This document shows positions 11,001 to 21,100 of a stretch of 64,000 nucleotides of DNA, one piece after another. The notes below the pieces were generated by a model that searched no databases, had not been told where the DNA came from, and worked only from the letters and a program-made list of their open reading frames with translations. The DNA is from Phialophora verrucosa. Lineage: Eukaryota > Ascomycota > Eurotiomycetes > Chaetothyriales > Herpotrichiellaceae. The position numbers were made by a program, and so were the translations under genes. The stretch lies in NCBI GenBank assembly GCA_002099365.1, contig MSED01000002.1, forward strand, positions 124,001 through 188,000. Direction: 5' to 3'. Each line of letters starts with the position of its first letter. Position 1 is the first letter of the stretch.

Positions 11001-12992
11001 CGGAAAGGCGCCAGCAGTCGTCTTTGGCATCTGAAAGAACAAGCTGCCGACTATCAATCCCTATGAATCTTTCAGTCGTGCATCGAATACAATAGAAAAC
11101 GCGAACCCATACCTGGAACACAATGCCCCCCCATTTGCCAATTAACGATGCTCGGTCGCCCAGCATGACGAGAAATTGTCGGTGGGTGCATGCAAGCACC
11201 TGCTTGTGAAAGGATATCGCATAGTTCTTCTTCTTGTTCTTCTTGCTCCTGTTTTCGTGACGAGCTGTCCGTTGTTCCTCCAGCTGGGTTTTGAAATCTT
11301 TGATATCTTCCAGGTTGCGTTGGTAGGCATCTGACTTCCGGTACAAGGACGCAAAGTCGGTGGCGTTGCGCGGGATGCGATTTTCCCACCCTTTCCTGAC
11401 CGCTCTTTCGTGTGCATCCGTTACTGATGTGAGGAAGTCGGCAGTCGTCCAACGCGGCTTGCACTCGAAACCAAGATCCGTAAAATATTGCTTCGCTTGA
11501 TCCGCTGGTCCGAAGTACAAGCACTTCCCCTCGTGAATGAGCAGAACTTTGTCAACCAATTCATATAAAGATTCTCCGGCTTGGTACAGAGAAACGGCAG
11601 TGGACGTGCGTGCCATATTCGTGAGAGCTCGGATAGACTGGACATATTCCAGAGCAGTACTGGCGTCGAGGCCTCGACTCGAGTTGTCCCAGCCTTGAAC
11701 CGACGCCCTGGTAATCATGGCTGTAGCGATGTCAGCAGGTTATCTCCCTTTTGGACATATAGTTTACCTTCTGCTATGCTCACACGCTTCTTCTCCCCGC
11801 CAGATACGCCTCGGACGAACTGATCACCAACTTTGGTGCCGAGGGTATGCTCGATCCAAAACAACTTTGTTACAACTCGAAGGAATTCTTTCATGTAGTC
11901 TGCCCGAGATTCACCTTCCAATCTCGATTCTTTACCGGGTGTTCGGGTCTGAAGAGCAAACTTCAAGGTGCTCTTGACCGTCAGCGTAGCATAGTGCAGG
12001 TCGTCTTCTGGGTTGTAGATGACTTCTCCTCGGAAGTCCTTCTTCATGGCCTTCGCATCGGTACCACCATAAGTGACCTCCCCTTCAACTGCTTCATAGC
12101 CCTCACGCTGATTGCAGAATGTCTTGAGGAATGTCGAACACCCAGACCCAGGTCTGCCAAGAACCAGCAGCATTTCGCCGGGTCTGACGCAACCATCGAA
12201 ATGACTGAGAAGCTCGCGAACTGGGGGCTTGCCGCCCGCAGCTTTAGCACCTTTCGTGAAAAGTGTTCTCAGAGCCCGAGGGAGGCCTAGGAAGATGTCG
12301 CCCACTGTTGGTTGCAAACTGGCCCCGAGTCCGACGCCTTTGACCGTCAGATCGCGGAAAACGACACCACTGTGACGGGTCTTCTCTTCTTCGCTATGTT
12401 CCTGTCGAGCTTTGCCAAACATGCGGGACATGAGTCTTTCTATTTCATCATTCTCCTCTTGGAGCTCAACACGAGATTTGCCTGAAGCGCTGGTCCGCCG
12501 GCGTGACAAGGCGGTGAACAGGTCATCCTCGCTCTGTATGCTCTTTCGCTGGTCAAGGCCGGGGCGCTTTTCCCGAGCTGATGGCGCCGTCTTGAGAGGT
12601 TCGAATTTGGAGTCGCGTCTTTCTATTGCAGAATCATCTGAGGTTTCTGTCAAGAATGAGCTCGAGGACAGCGGCCGGGGATGGGAATCGTTAGTTGCCT
12701 GGCGGGAAGCACTAGTTGGAGAGTTGACGGCGGTGGCATCCTTGCTGAAAGAAGGCGTGCCTGTGTCTTGAAACCCCGTGGATGAAGTCGCCGTAAAACG
12801 GGACGGACGCGGCGGCTGAGGTTGGTTCTCGGTCGCTGTAGAGGAACCCGACATATCTTCGATAGAACCATTACGCGGGTCTTTCTGAGATAGCCGTTGG
12901 TTTGGAGCTGATGATTGCTCCATGGAGGATTCCGAAGTTGCTGAAGGGAAGCCACCAGGGACATCCGTATCTGCTGGAGTCGGCTGATCCAT
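8043..12992 (-). CDS. Full-size PDR-type ABC-G multidrug transporter
   Basis: Plasma-membrane efflux pump of about 1596 residues in four exons (12992-11768, 11720-11113, 11060-9042, 8981-8043). The order is NBD1-TMD1-NBD2-TMD2, as in the Pdr5/Cdr/Atr family. A long Ser/Thr-rich cytosolic N-terminus covers about 1-200. NBD1 has the degenerate Walker A of this family, GRPGSGCST (Cys in place of Lys, residues 279-287), a canonical VSGGE signature (396-400), and an altered Walker B reading WDNSSRGLDAS. NBD2 has a normal Walker A, GASGAGKTT (near residue 988), the altered signature LNQEQRKR, and the Walker B LMFLDEP. Two six-helix membrane domains follow the NBDs. The asymmetric ATPase sites are normal for PDR pumps, so the protein should be functional. 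Xenobiotic or lipid efflux is inferred from family; the substrate is unknown. Confidence 0.95.
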
Positions 12993-13933
12993 GGAGGATT
13001 GAGAAATACGGAGCTATGAATTGTTGGATGTTTGTGAATACAACAGCCGAATCTCAGCTGGCTTCACTTTGAATGACACAACGCCATCACGAGAGCTTGG
13101 ACGAAGTGAAGGTCATTGCGGGATAAATACTGCAGGGATAACATGCGAGTCCGTAGGAATGCAGCTCGCAGCTCGCGTGATATGGTGGCAGCCTACCTGA
13201 TAACAGAAGTTGTCTAAAGAGAAGAATGAAAGACTTGTGAGAAAGTACAGGGCTGTAGCTGCCATTACGGCGTGCATGCATAGTCAACGTAAGTAACGAA
13301 ATGCTCCAGGCGGGACCCAGGGCAACTTGGGCGCACGGATGCTTGATAGCTTCATCCCACAACTCGTACTCGTAACTGGCCCGAGTGGAGGAGGTGGACG
13401 CGATACAACTGCAAGATGGTTGGATAAACAGCTTGTTTGATATGGCTAAGCCGTGTCTATGACGAGGTGTTCATGCCGTTCGGATCTCCAACAGCCCGAT
13501 CCCGGTCCATCCGCCAAGGCCGAGGATATCAGACCCGGAGATGCGTTGGTGGCCATGACGACTTCGATATGCGCTTCTGTGGACTTCCGCCATGTCCGTT
13601 GCCGTGCGTCGCTGGCCTTCATAATTGAACCGGCCAAGACTTTGACCGTCGCAGCCTGCTCTCGCGACAATGCGACTGTCACCGGTGGAGGGTTCGAACT
13701 GTACAGCGTCCACGACAGCAACGATAGCGCTTTGTGAGGACAGAGTACCTATGCTTCCTAGGCGGGTTTGTTCTGCGCGTCCACCGAGCCGATCTCGTAC
13801 GGGCTATGAGCCTGCCATCAAGTCCACCGTCATGCCCGATCTTAAGTCAGAACGCTTCCAGTCAAATAAGCCGGTTGCCAGGCCGCCTGATGCGCACTGT
13901 AGGATCCCGTTGTTACAGGAGATCTCCTCTGCC
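12993..13933. other. Intergenic; promoter of the ABC transporter; no gene seen
   Basis: Several overlapping open frames on both strands at 13437-13737 are mutually antisense and match no family I recognise. Confidence 0.4.
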
Positions 13934-15265
13934 TCAACCGACTTTGGCGGCAGGTTTCTTAGCGAAAAAGTGGCTCATTTTCTTCATCCCGGAAACATCG
14001 ACTTTCTTCAGTGCGCGGACCCCGTTGGATTCTCCCAGCCTCTTTTTTTTGTCCTCTTCCTCCTGTTTTCTCTTCTTTTCGGCTCTGAGCTCAGCAGTCT
14101 CATCATCTTCCAACCCTCTCTTCCGGCTGAAATCGCCGATAGACCGTGATGATAATGCTTCGGCTCGCAGCGCTGATAACGATCTGAGGTGATCTTCGAG
14201 CGGAGCAAAATTGATGGACGAGTCTTTGGCAGCAAGCCGAGCTCTTAGCCTGTCTGCTATCGTATCTGAGACGTAAGAGTTGAGGAGGAAGTCTAACACT
14301 GTTCGTTTCCTTTGCAGCTCGAGTAGCTCTGGAGATATCGTCTCGGGGACGACTGTGCTGACCGAGGTGGTCGTTGAGACTTCTGAAAATACTGTAGATG
14401 GTGCGATGCTTGCAGCAGAAGACTGAGAATCAAGTACATCGGACGCATCTCCATCGTCGTCCCCTTCTTCTGGGGCTCTTGCGTGCGATTTGATTTGGAC
14501 AGCGGACACGGTCGTGTCTTCCCGCTTGATGCTGAGTATAGGTGCTTCCAATGCTCTTGTTACGAACTTGTCTTCCAGGGTAGAAGGCAGGCCCCGTACC
14601 ATGACAGTATCGACTTTTTCTATCAGCATCCGCAGTATTTTGTCCTCGTTGGACCTGAACATCTGCTCATCTCCTGCTTCCATGGTGTCGCAAAACCTAG
14701 ACATTGCCTCCTCTACCATACGTCTGCCATGTTCATATAAGTATCTCAAGTGTTTGTTCTCGCGTACATGTTCTTCGAGCAAGTCGTCTATCGGCTGGAA
14801 CAGGAGTTTGCCGCTTGGCGCTTTTGCGGATATGACAAGGGGTATGAGAATGAACGCCAGGTCAAACGGCGTGGCCACGAAGAAGTCGGCATTCTTGCTG
14901 ACATAGCCTTCGTGAGAAGACAGCTTCGCCTCGGTCGCATCTTGAGACTGGTCATTGCAATCTGCTGCGTCACCATTTGTGCCCTCAGGCTCGAGCGGTG
15001 TGAACAGTAGACTGCGGGGGTCTGCTGAAGGTGGGCTAATTTTTGTGAACTGATACAGCCCCTTATCTGGGCAGAACAAGAACCGCTGGATGTTTGAATC
15101 GCGGGGGTGTCGCAAGAGGACGAAGCGGGACTGAGTGGAGAGGTCTTTTGGCAGAATAAAATGCTTCAACGGATCATGTTGTGGGCTGTCAGCGCCGCTG
15201 CGCGTCTTGGAGGAGGATTTCTTGACAGGACTCCTAGAGCCCGAGCGTGTTGCGATTGCCATCAT
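13934..15265 (-). CDS. RNH202: Ribonuclease H2 subunit B (Rnh202/RNASEH2B, Ydr279 family)
   Basis: Non-catalytic subunit of the RNase H2 complex, which removes ribonucleotides embedded in genomic DNA and RNA of RNA:DNA hybrids. It has 443 residues in one exon, starting at the first ATG of a MMAIATRS N-terminus. The N-terminal part has the triple-barrel-type core (FVLLRHPRD, RFLFCPDKGLYQFTKI), then FFVATPFDLAFILIP and the helical region around IDDLLEEHV typical of the family. A conserved LDFLLNSYV segment lies in the second half. The last residues read SGMKKMSHFFAKK, resembling the PCNA-interacting peptide that B subunits carry at this place. The gene is divergent from MCM10 across 364 bp. Confidence 0.9.
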   Translation of the reverse strand: MMAIATRSGSRSPVKKSSSKTRSGADSPQHDPLKHFILPKDLSTQSRFVLLRHPRDSNIQRFLFCPDKGLYQFTKISPPSADPRSLLFTPLEPEGTNGDAADCNDQSQDATEAKLSSHEGYVSKNADFFVATPFDLAFILIPLVISAKAPSGKLLFQPIDDLLEEHVRENKHLRYLYEHGRRMVEEAMSRFCDTMEAGDEQMFRSNEDKILRMLIEKVDTVMVRGLPSTLEDKFVTRALEAPILSIKREDTTVSAVQIKSHARAPEEGDDDGDASDVLDSQSSAASIAPSTVFSEVSTTTSVSTVVPETISPELLELQRKRTVLDFLLNSYVSDTIADRLRARLAAKDSSINFAPLEDHLRSLSALRAEALSSRSIGDFSRKRGLEDDETAELRAEKKRKQEEEDKKKRLGESNGVRALKKVDVSGMKKMSHFFAKKPAAKVG

Positions 15266-15629
15266 GACCGTTAGACGTCGTCTGCGCACACTACAAGAAA
15301 AACAGAACTCGGTAGGATGCAGAGACTCTTGCGCCGACGCCAGTCGACGTTCGATGCCCTCGCAGCCTCGCGGGGACGCGTGCCGAGCGCGTCACGATGA
15401 GCCAATCGGAGTCCAGCCTCCTCCGCAATCCAACGTTTGTGTTCACTTGGATCTTGTGTATTGAAAACTGCTGGAGAACCCAGTAGGTTTATGATTTCAA
15501 CCCTGAGACTGATGTATGAGCCCCTGTGCAGCCCTTACGACCTAGTAAACAGTCGCATTGGCTCCAGCTGGCGGGCCAGCTTATCAGAACAATATCATCA
15601 ATTTCACCCTTGAATCAAGGCCTCGCACA
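15266..15629. promoter_or_regulatory. Bidirectional promoter RNH202/MCM10 with an ACGCGT (MCB-type) box at 15376-15381
   Basis: This short spacer separates the start codons of two genes acting at replication forks. It holds the palindrome ACGCGT at 15376-15381 and a related GCGCGTCA at 15388-15395. ACGCGT is the MluI cell-cycle box bound by MBF, which drives G1/S genes in yeasts. Assignment as a functional site is inference; the hexamer is expected by chance about once in 4 kb. Confidence 0.5.
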
Positions 15630-17876
15630 ATGTCCACTGATGGACAATGGCCTCCAGTCTCACCTCATGCTGCGCTGTTGAGTTCTCCAAGCGGTCGCAA
15701 GAAGTACGAAGCCTGTAAGAATGGTACCTTACCGATGCCGCGATCGGCAACAACACCTAGCCTAGTGGACAGACTGCGAGCGGCACGGACGAACAATGAT
15801 CTCCCCCCGCAACACGACAGTCCCGATGATGAAGAGGACGAAGAGATGCTACAGCTGCAACTGGCGGCGATTGAGGCGAAGTTGAAGTTGAAGAAGCTGC
15901 AGAAAGACAAAGCTCGCGCTGCAACACCAGGCAGGGACCCCTCCAGGCCGGGTTCAGTCCACGGACAGCCTGCGCCTCAAGTTGAGGTCAGTGCCTCGCC
16001 TACGAAACGAATACAGGCCACACTTCCGAGGTCGCCATCCCGTGTCTTACTGGGTATTGACAAAGGAGTACGAGGCGCCGACATCTCGCTCAAACGAGCC
16101 AGTACCGTCACGGGGAGCCGTGCGAGGATCAAGTCATCGACTACCAACGCCGACCGACCCACCTCCCGGTCATCAGTATTCAACTCGGCTCGCTCCGCAA
16201 CTTCTTCCGGAACAACTACCAGTGTTGGAAGCAGGAAAACGTTTAGTGAACGTATGACCGAGGCTCGAGAACGAGAAACCACCATTGAACAGCGCCGGGC
16301 AGCAACAATCCGGAACCGCAGCAAAGGTTTCGCTTTGGATCAGGACGAGCTGGCCAGCTATCGGAAAGCGGCAGCAGAGACTCGTGGTCAGGAGGCCTCG
16401 AAATCGCCCACGCGACAATACTTCGAATACAGCCGCGACGAAATTCTCAACGCTGCAGCAGAAGCCCACAACGGCACTCGACACCTTAAGAAGAGTCGAA
16501 CCATGCCTGACCTTCGGGCTTCTCCTTCAAAGGACACGGGTCAACCCCAAAGAGATGAAGGGGACGCCAACTTATACGAAGGCTTCTCCGGCTTGCACCT
16601 AACTTCACGAATCCTTCCGCATTCATTCCTCAGACGTAACCTTCCCACTGAGATATTTACTATCTACCGTATCCCCGACCTCCTCAAGAACGTGAAATCT
16701 CCCGACTACGAACTGCCCGAAACGGTAGGCGACTATGTGGTTTTCGCCGTCATCGCCTCCAAATCCTCACCAATGGACCACAGGACGAACCGCAATCAAA
16801 ACAATAGCGACAAATCCACCGTCGGCACGAAAGACTGGGAGAAGCAATGGGAGGATGGCTCGCACAACAGCCGCCGCTTCATGGCCATCACCCTCACAGA
16901 CTTGACCTGGACAATTGACCTGTACTTGTTCGGGACCGCGCTGCCGCGCTACCACCGCCTCACGCCCGGCACGGTGGTAGCGATCCTCAATCCGGGCCTA
17001 ATGCCGCCCAAGCCCGGCAAATCCGACACTGGGGCGTTCTCACTGACACTGTCCGACGACAGCAACACGGTTCTCGAGATTGGGCACGCACGAGACCTGG
17101 GCTACTGCAAAACGCTGAAGAAGGACGGCAAAGAATGCGGCACCTGGGTCAACGCCGCGAAGACGCAGATCTGTGACTGGCATTTGAACGCAGAGATCCA
17201 GCGAACCAAGGCGGGCAGGATGGGCGTCAACACCGGGGCGAACGGGTTTGGAAAATGGGAGAATCGCCCAAAGACGAGGAATGAAGATGGCGCTTCCCGA
17301 AGGGGGTTGCTGAGCAGAGATGGGAGAAAGTACGACCGCGAGACGGGCGCGCATTATTACATCGCGAGCACGGGGCCCAAGGGTCCCGTTGGTGCGACGC
17401 GTGGAGCTGGTGGTGCTGCCCGTACCAACGACCCGTTCATCAATGCTGTCGAGGGAGAAATGTCGCGCCCAAGCGACCGAGATGCCCGACTGAGGAAACA
17501 TCTGGCCGCCCAAGCCAAAGAGAGGGAGATTGCGGAGAAGCTAGGCTCGCGAGAACATAGCGGGTTCGGATTCGACAGTGCTGGCGCCGAATATCTGCGC
17601 CGCAAATCGAAACTCAGGGATAAAGGAGTTGAGGACGATGTGGACGACGCTTCGGTTAGAGGCTCTGCTGGCATTGCAAACGCCATCCTCTCCAGTGGAA
17701 CTACTACGAACGAGAATCGGAAGCGCAGTGCAGCAGATGTCCGTCTGTCACCAGTCAAGAAAACACGTTTTGTTACATCGAAGGGCATCAGGGAGGCTGG
17801 AAGGGAAAGTTTGGGCGCACCAGGTCCGACAGTGGCTCACGCTAGTGACAGTGAGGACGAGTTAGAGATTGTCTGA
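15630..17876 (+). CDS. MCM10: DNA replication initiation factor Mcm10
   Basis: Replication-fork scaffold that helps activate the CMG helicase and binds DNA polymerase alpha and ssDNA. It has 748 residues in one exon; the first in-frame ATG at 15630 (MSTDGQW) was chosen. An N-terminal charged segment around residues 70-95 (LQLQLAAIEAKLKLKKLQ) looks like the Mcm10 coiled coil. The central OB-fold covers about residues 320-480. A CCCH zinc motif follows immediately (LGYCKTLKKDGKECG, then QICDWH, about residues 490-518), the hallmark internal domain of Mcm10. The C-terminal third is basic and low complexity, ending in an acidic DSEDELEIV. Shared-promoter context with RNase H2B fits S-phase expression. 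Confidence 0.93.
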   Translation: MSTDGQWPPVSPHAALLSSPSGRKKYEACKNGTLPMPRSATTPSLVDRLRAARTNNDLPPQHDSPDDEEDEEMLQLQLAAIEAKLKLKKLQKDKARAATPGRDPSRPGSVHGQPAPQVEVSASPTKRIQATLPRSPSRVLLGIDKGVRGADISLKRASTVTGSRARIKSSTTNADRPTSRSSVFNSARSATSSGTTTSVGSRKTFSERMTEARERETTIEQRRAATIRNRSKGFALDQDELASYRKAAAETRGQEASKSPTRQYFEYSRDEILNAAAEAHNGTRHLKKSRTMPDLRASPSKDTGQPQRDEGDANLYEGFSGLHLTSRILPHSFLRRNLPTEIFTIYRIPDLLKNVKSPDYELPETVGDYVVFAVIASKSSPMDHRTNRNQNNSDKSTVGTKDWEKQWEDGSHNSRRFMAITLTDLTWTIDLYLFGTALPRYHRLTPGTVVAILNPGLMPPKPGKSDTGAFSLTLSDDSNTVLEIGHARDLGYCKTLKKDGKECGTWVNAAKTQICDWHLNAEIQRTKAGRMGVNTGANGFGKWENRPKTRNEDGASRRGLLSRDGRKYDRETGAHYYIASTGPKGPVGATRGAGGAARTNDPFINAVEGEMSRPSDRDARLRKHLAAQAKEREIAEKLGSREHSGFGFDSAGAEYLRRKSKLRDKGVEDDVDDASVRGSAGIANAILSSGTTTNENRKRSAADVRLSPVKKTRFVTSKGIREAGRESLGAPGPTVAHASDSEDELEIV

Positions 17877-18128
17877 GCATTCCTGGAGTATGAAATCACG
17901 AATTGGGCTATCCTGGATCGATGTACAGGTTCACAAGCGTATTGGCCATGCTGATTATCCAGTACCATGGCTATCGTGCTGCTGAGGCACTCCTCTCCCG
18001 AGTGATTGGGCGCTCCGAGATCGAACAATCCGGACTTCTTGCAACCTCTTCTTCAAGCCTATCTTCTTTCTGAGTGGGTTTCCACCGAGGTAGTCACGGA
18101 CTACCTGTCTGTGGCTGTGACGGAATCA

Positions 18129-20469
18129 TCATGTCAGACGCCCGTCCCAGTCTGTAGACTCGTCTGTTGTCCCGAAGTCGATATCCATGCCGTCTAGAGC
18201 ACTATCAGCGGCGACCTCACCTTGAGCAGTGCCATTTGATCCGAAGTCTGAATGTTGTTAGTCCTATGCACAGCACACACTTCAGGACTTTGGGGGCGCT
18301 TGCTTACCCGCGCTTGTGAAAACTTTCAGGCGTTGCAAAGTGGTCGAAGTCTCTTTGAGCACCTTCAGCTTCTTGCCAAGCTCTGCACGTTCGGTCAGGG
18401 ATTCGGCAGATTCGCCCGCGATCTTGGTAATAGTCGCGTCGTCCAGTCCCATCACATTTTCCGGCTTGAAGATCTTCGGTAGAGGTTCAAGGAGACATGC
18501 CTCAACAGCGTACATCCCAAAGGCGTCCACAACGGATTTGAGTGTAACCTTCAACAGTCAGTATTCTCCTTTTCACGAATGTTGGTGACATCACCTTGTA
18601 GTAAGCTTCCATGGCATTTATGGCGTCAATACAGGCGAATTTCTCCATGTCGAGCTCTGTTTTAGGCGCCAGAATGTCGAGGATCTGGCGAGTAGTCACA
18701 TTGAGGTTAACCTTTGTGTCGAGATGTGCATCCTTCGCACCGTTGCATGGAAGAATTTCAAGAGCTTTTCGCCCATCATCGTTCGAGCTTGATCTTGTCG
18801 CTTCTTCTGGAGGTTTTCTGTGAAGTAGTGATTGAATGTCAGGGGATGGCCGCGTGTATGTGGCCGGAGCACTTCATTGACTTTGACGTGTAAGGCCGCC
18901 GAGATGGGTTCCAAATTCGGCCCGACGACATGACGAAGAATGCGCTCTCTTGTTACGGAGTCGGAAACGTGCTCGAGGACGAGGTTGACGGTCTTTCTGG
19001 CTGCCTGATTGAGCATCTTCTCAGTGTCGTGGAAGATCTGTTGCCATGGCTTTGACTGGTCGAAGAAGAGGTCCCCGATGATCGATGGGTTGAAGATACC
19101 AGGGAGTTCACGACCACGGTTCCGGCGCATTCGCAATCTGACAGAGTCAATAAACTCTTCTCTCAACACCCGTTGTGGCCCCTTGGGTCTTTGTGTCTCC
19201 CCATGCTGAGTAGAGGCAATCTGCTGAGCATGGCCTTCGCGCTGCATCTTCTCCGCAAACCTATCCATGGCGCATGAAACGACCGCACGGAGTCGTTTGG
19301 CGTAACCCTCCTTCGTGCCTGGATCGCTAAAGAAGCCGTCGACGTACACGCCTTCGACCGCTGCTGTCATCAGGCTCAGAAAATTCTGGCTGACCTTTAG
19401 CAAATACATGCGCTGGTCAGAAATGGTCCCGCGAGAAGCTCCAAGAGCACCCAGGCGTTCTTTGCAGGCCTGCAATTCCGTCTCTACATCTCGCACCAGA
19501 CTCGGGAGCTTGGCAAGTATTTGACCAAGAAGGACGCGGCTAAGGCGTGGTCGCAGCGTTTCAATGCCAAGTTGGTTGCGAGGGAGTGCCGAGGACCAGA
19601 CACGAGACTGAAAAAACTCTCTCTCTGCGGCATCCCGTTCTTCCGAGGTGGTGTCTTTGGTGTCGTAGTCTCGGTTCTTAAGCACATGCCACCCCAGCTT
19701 GAAACGGATGTTCTCATTCTTTGCTAGCTTCACGAAGAGTGCCTCGCTGTCAGAGCCCGCATGCAATGTGTCTGGCTTTGTGATGATTCCAAGTGTTCGC
19801 TGGCCTTCAGGATCGGTTTCCCGCGCCAGCTTTGTAATAACCTGCATGACCAGATCACTCTTCGCTGACACGACTGCCAAAATGATGCTTCTCTTGTTCT
19901 CCATGTACGACTTGACCAGTGATTGTACCAGTGAAGCATCGTCATCAGATTGCGACTGATCACTAGCCCAGAAGATGCCCGGAAGATCAACGAGAGTGAG
20001 GTTCGCCTGGGTAGGGCCGCAAAGTTCGACTCGCAATATGTCTTTGGAGAAGACCGCGCTGTGATTATCCAGGCCCATGGCTTTCTCGGCAGATCTGACA
20101 ATGGCGGAGAATTCGGAAACGGAGGTCGAAGGTGGAACGAACTTGGCGAGTTTCGCTGCTTCATCTTCGCTGCGGTCTGGACTTGAGTTGATTGTGACCA
20201 CCACGCTTAGAGCAGGACTTCGTCTGAGGAAGAGTTCGGTTGCAAATCGCGTGCAAAGGTTGTCTTTCGTAGGGAAGCGCAGTCCGGATATTGCTTCGAG
20301 TACAGAGGATTTGCCCGAACTTTTGGTCGCCACAGACTATGATCTGAGGCAGATCGATGTAGCTGCTGATTCCCTGAGACCGGAGGGTGTCAATGAGGTT
20401 CAGGACCTCCTCGTGTTCAGCAGTTTGGAAGCTGGGCTGTGCCATTTTTGGCGGCTTCAGTTCTTCCAT
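18129..20469 (-). CDS. Dynamin-like GTPase, reading frame disrupted in the P-loop (possible pseudogene)
   Basis: Large dynamin-superfamily GTPase by content. The N-terminus reaches LPQIIVCGDQ in one frame from the ATG at 20469. The next P-loop residues, KSSGKSSVLEAISG, are in another frame. A run of four T at 20321-20324 (AAAA in the coding sense) looks one base too long, and no intron can fix this. Downstream are the G3 motif DLPGIF, the G4 motif TKPD and a stalk region. A second frame change near 18690-18745 precedes the GED-like segment (TELDMEKFACIDAINAMEAYYK). It could be a 56-nt intron (18740-18685, weak GTGCGA donor) or a second indel. Clear introns follow (18594-18549, 18307-18248), and the tail ends at 18129. 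Either a recent pseudogene or homopolymer errors in the assembly. The cellular role is unknown. Confidence 0.8.
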
Positions 20470-21100
20470 AGTGGGTGTAGAAGGCAATCGCGGAGAGATC
20501 TGAAGCAGTAAGGTCAAGAGAGATTGAGAGATGTGTGAGTTTTGAGAGAGCGAAGTTTTCTACTCAACAAGGGGTGCGGCAGAGCAATGTTTGCTGCCGT
20601 CAATTCTGAACCCGATGCTAAGTTAACAAATAACACATGTCTCAATAAGCGGGTGAGCACATCCTCTGACCTTTGTTGAGGCCTTCATTCACGGCCGTAC
20701 GCATCTCGCAATTTAATGCACCACTTAACACAACCTTCGTTCGCTCCCTGGAGAAAGGCATCGTGTCTGGCCCTGATGACAAGGAAAGGAGCGATGTCCT
20801 CTCCCTCTGCGCCATCTCCATTTTGAAGCTCTCCATTGTGGAGCTCATCTGGTGGGCATCTCGCCTGTGTGGCAAGAGCGCATGATTGGGACCTTGACGA
20901 AAGAAATGAATGCGGCATGGTAGCAAGATTGATTTGGTTTTGATATGCGGAGTGGATAATGACAGATTCAGGGGCCATGAAGACTCGCCAAGACTGAAAT
21001 GGGACGCCTGGGAAGGTCGGAAGGGGTTCTTATGTTGCACTCTCTGTGAGATCGAGAGGGTAGCTCGATTACTATTATGACAAGTCCAACGCAATGATAT
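20470..21100. other. Intergenic; no gene seen
   Basis: Promoter side of the dynamin-like gene and 3' side of the permease gene. Short frames only. Confidence 0.4.

Noticed and set aside
8043..12992. Degenerate Walker A of NBD1 as a sign of an inactive pump
   Set aside because: Cys in place of the Walker A Lys, the altered Walker B and the altered NBD2 signature are normal asymmetric features of PDR transporters.
13437..13737. Overlapping open frames on both strands next to RNase H2B
   Set aside because: They are mutually antisense, without motifs, and lie in a promoter/3' spacer.
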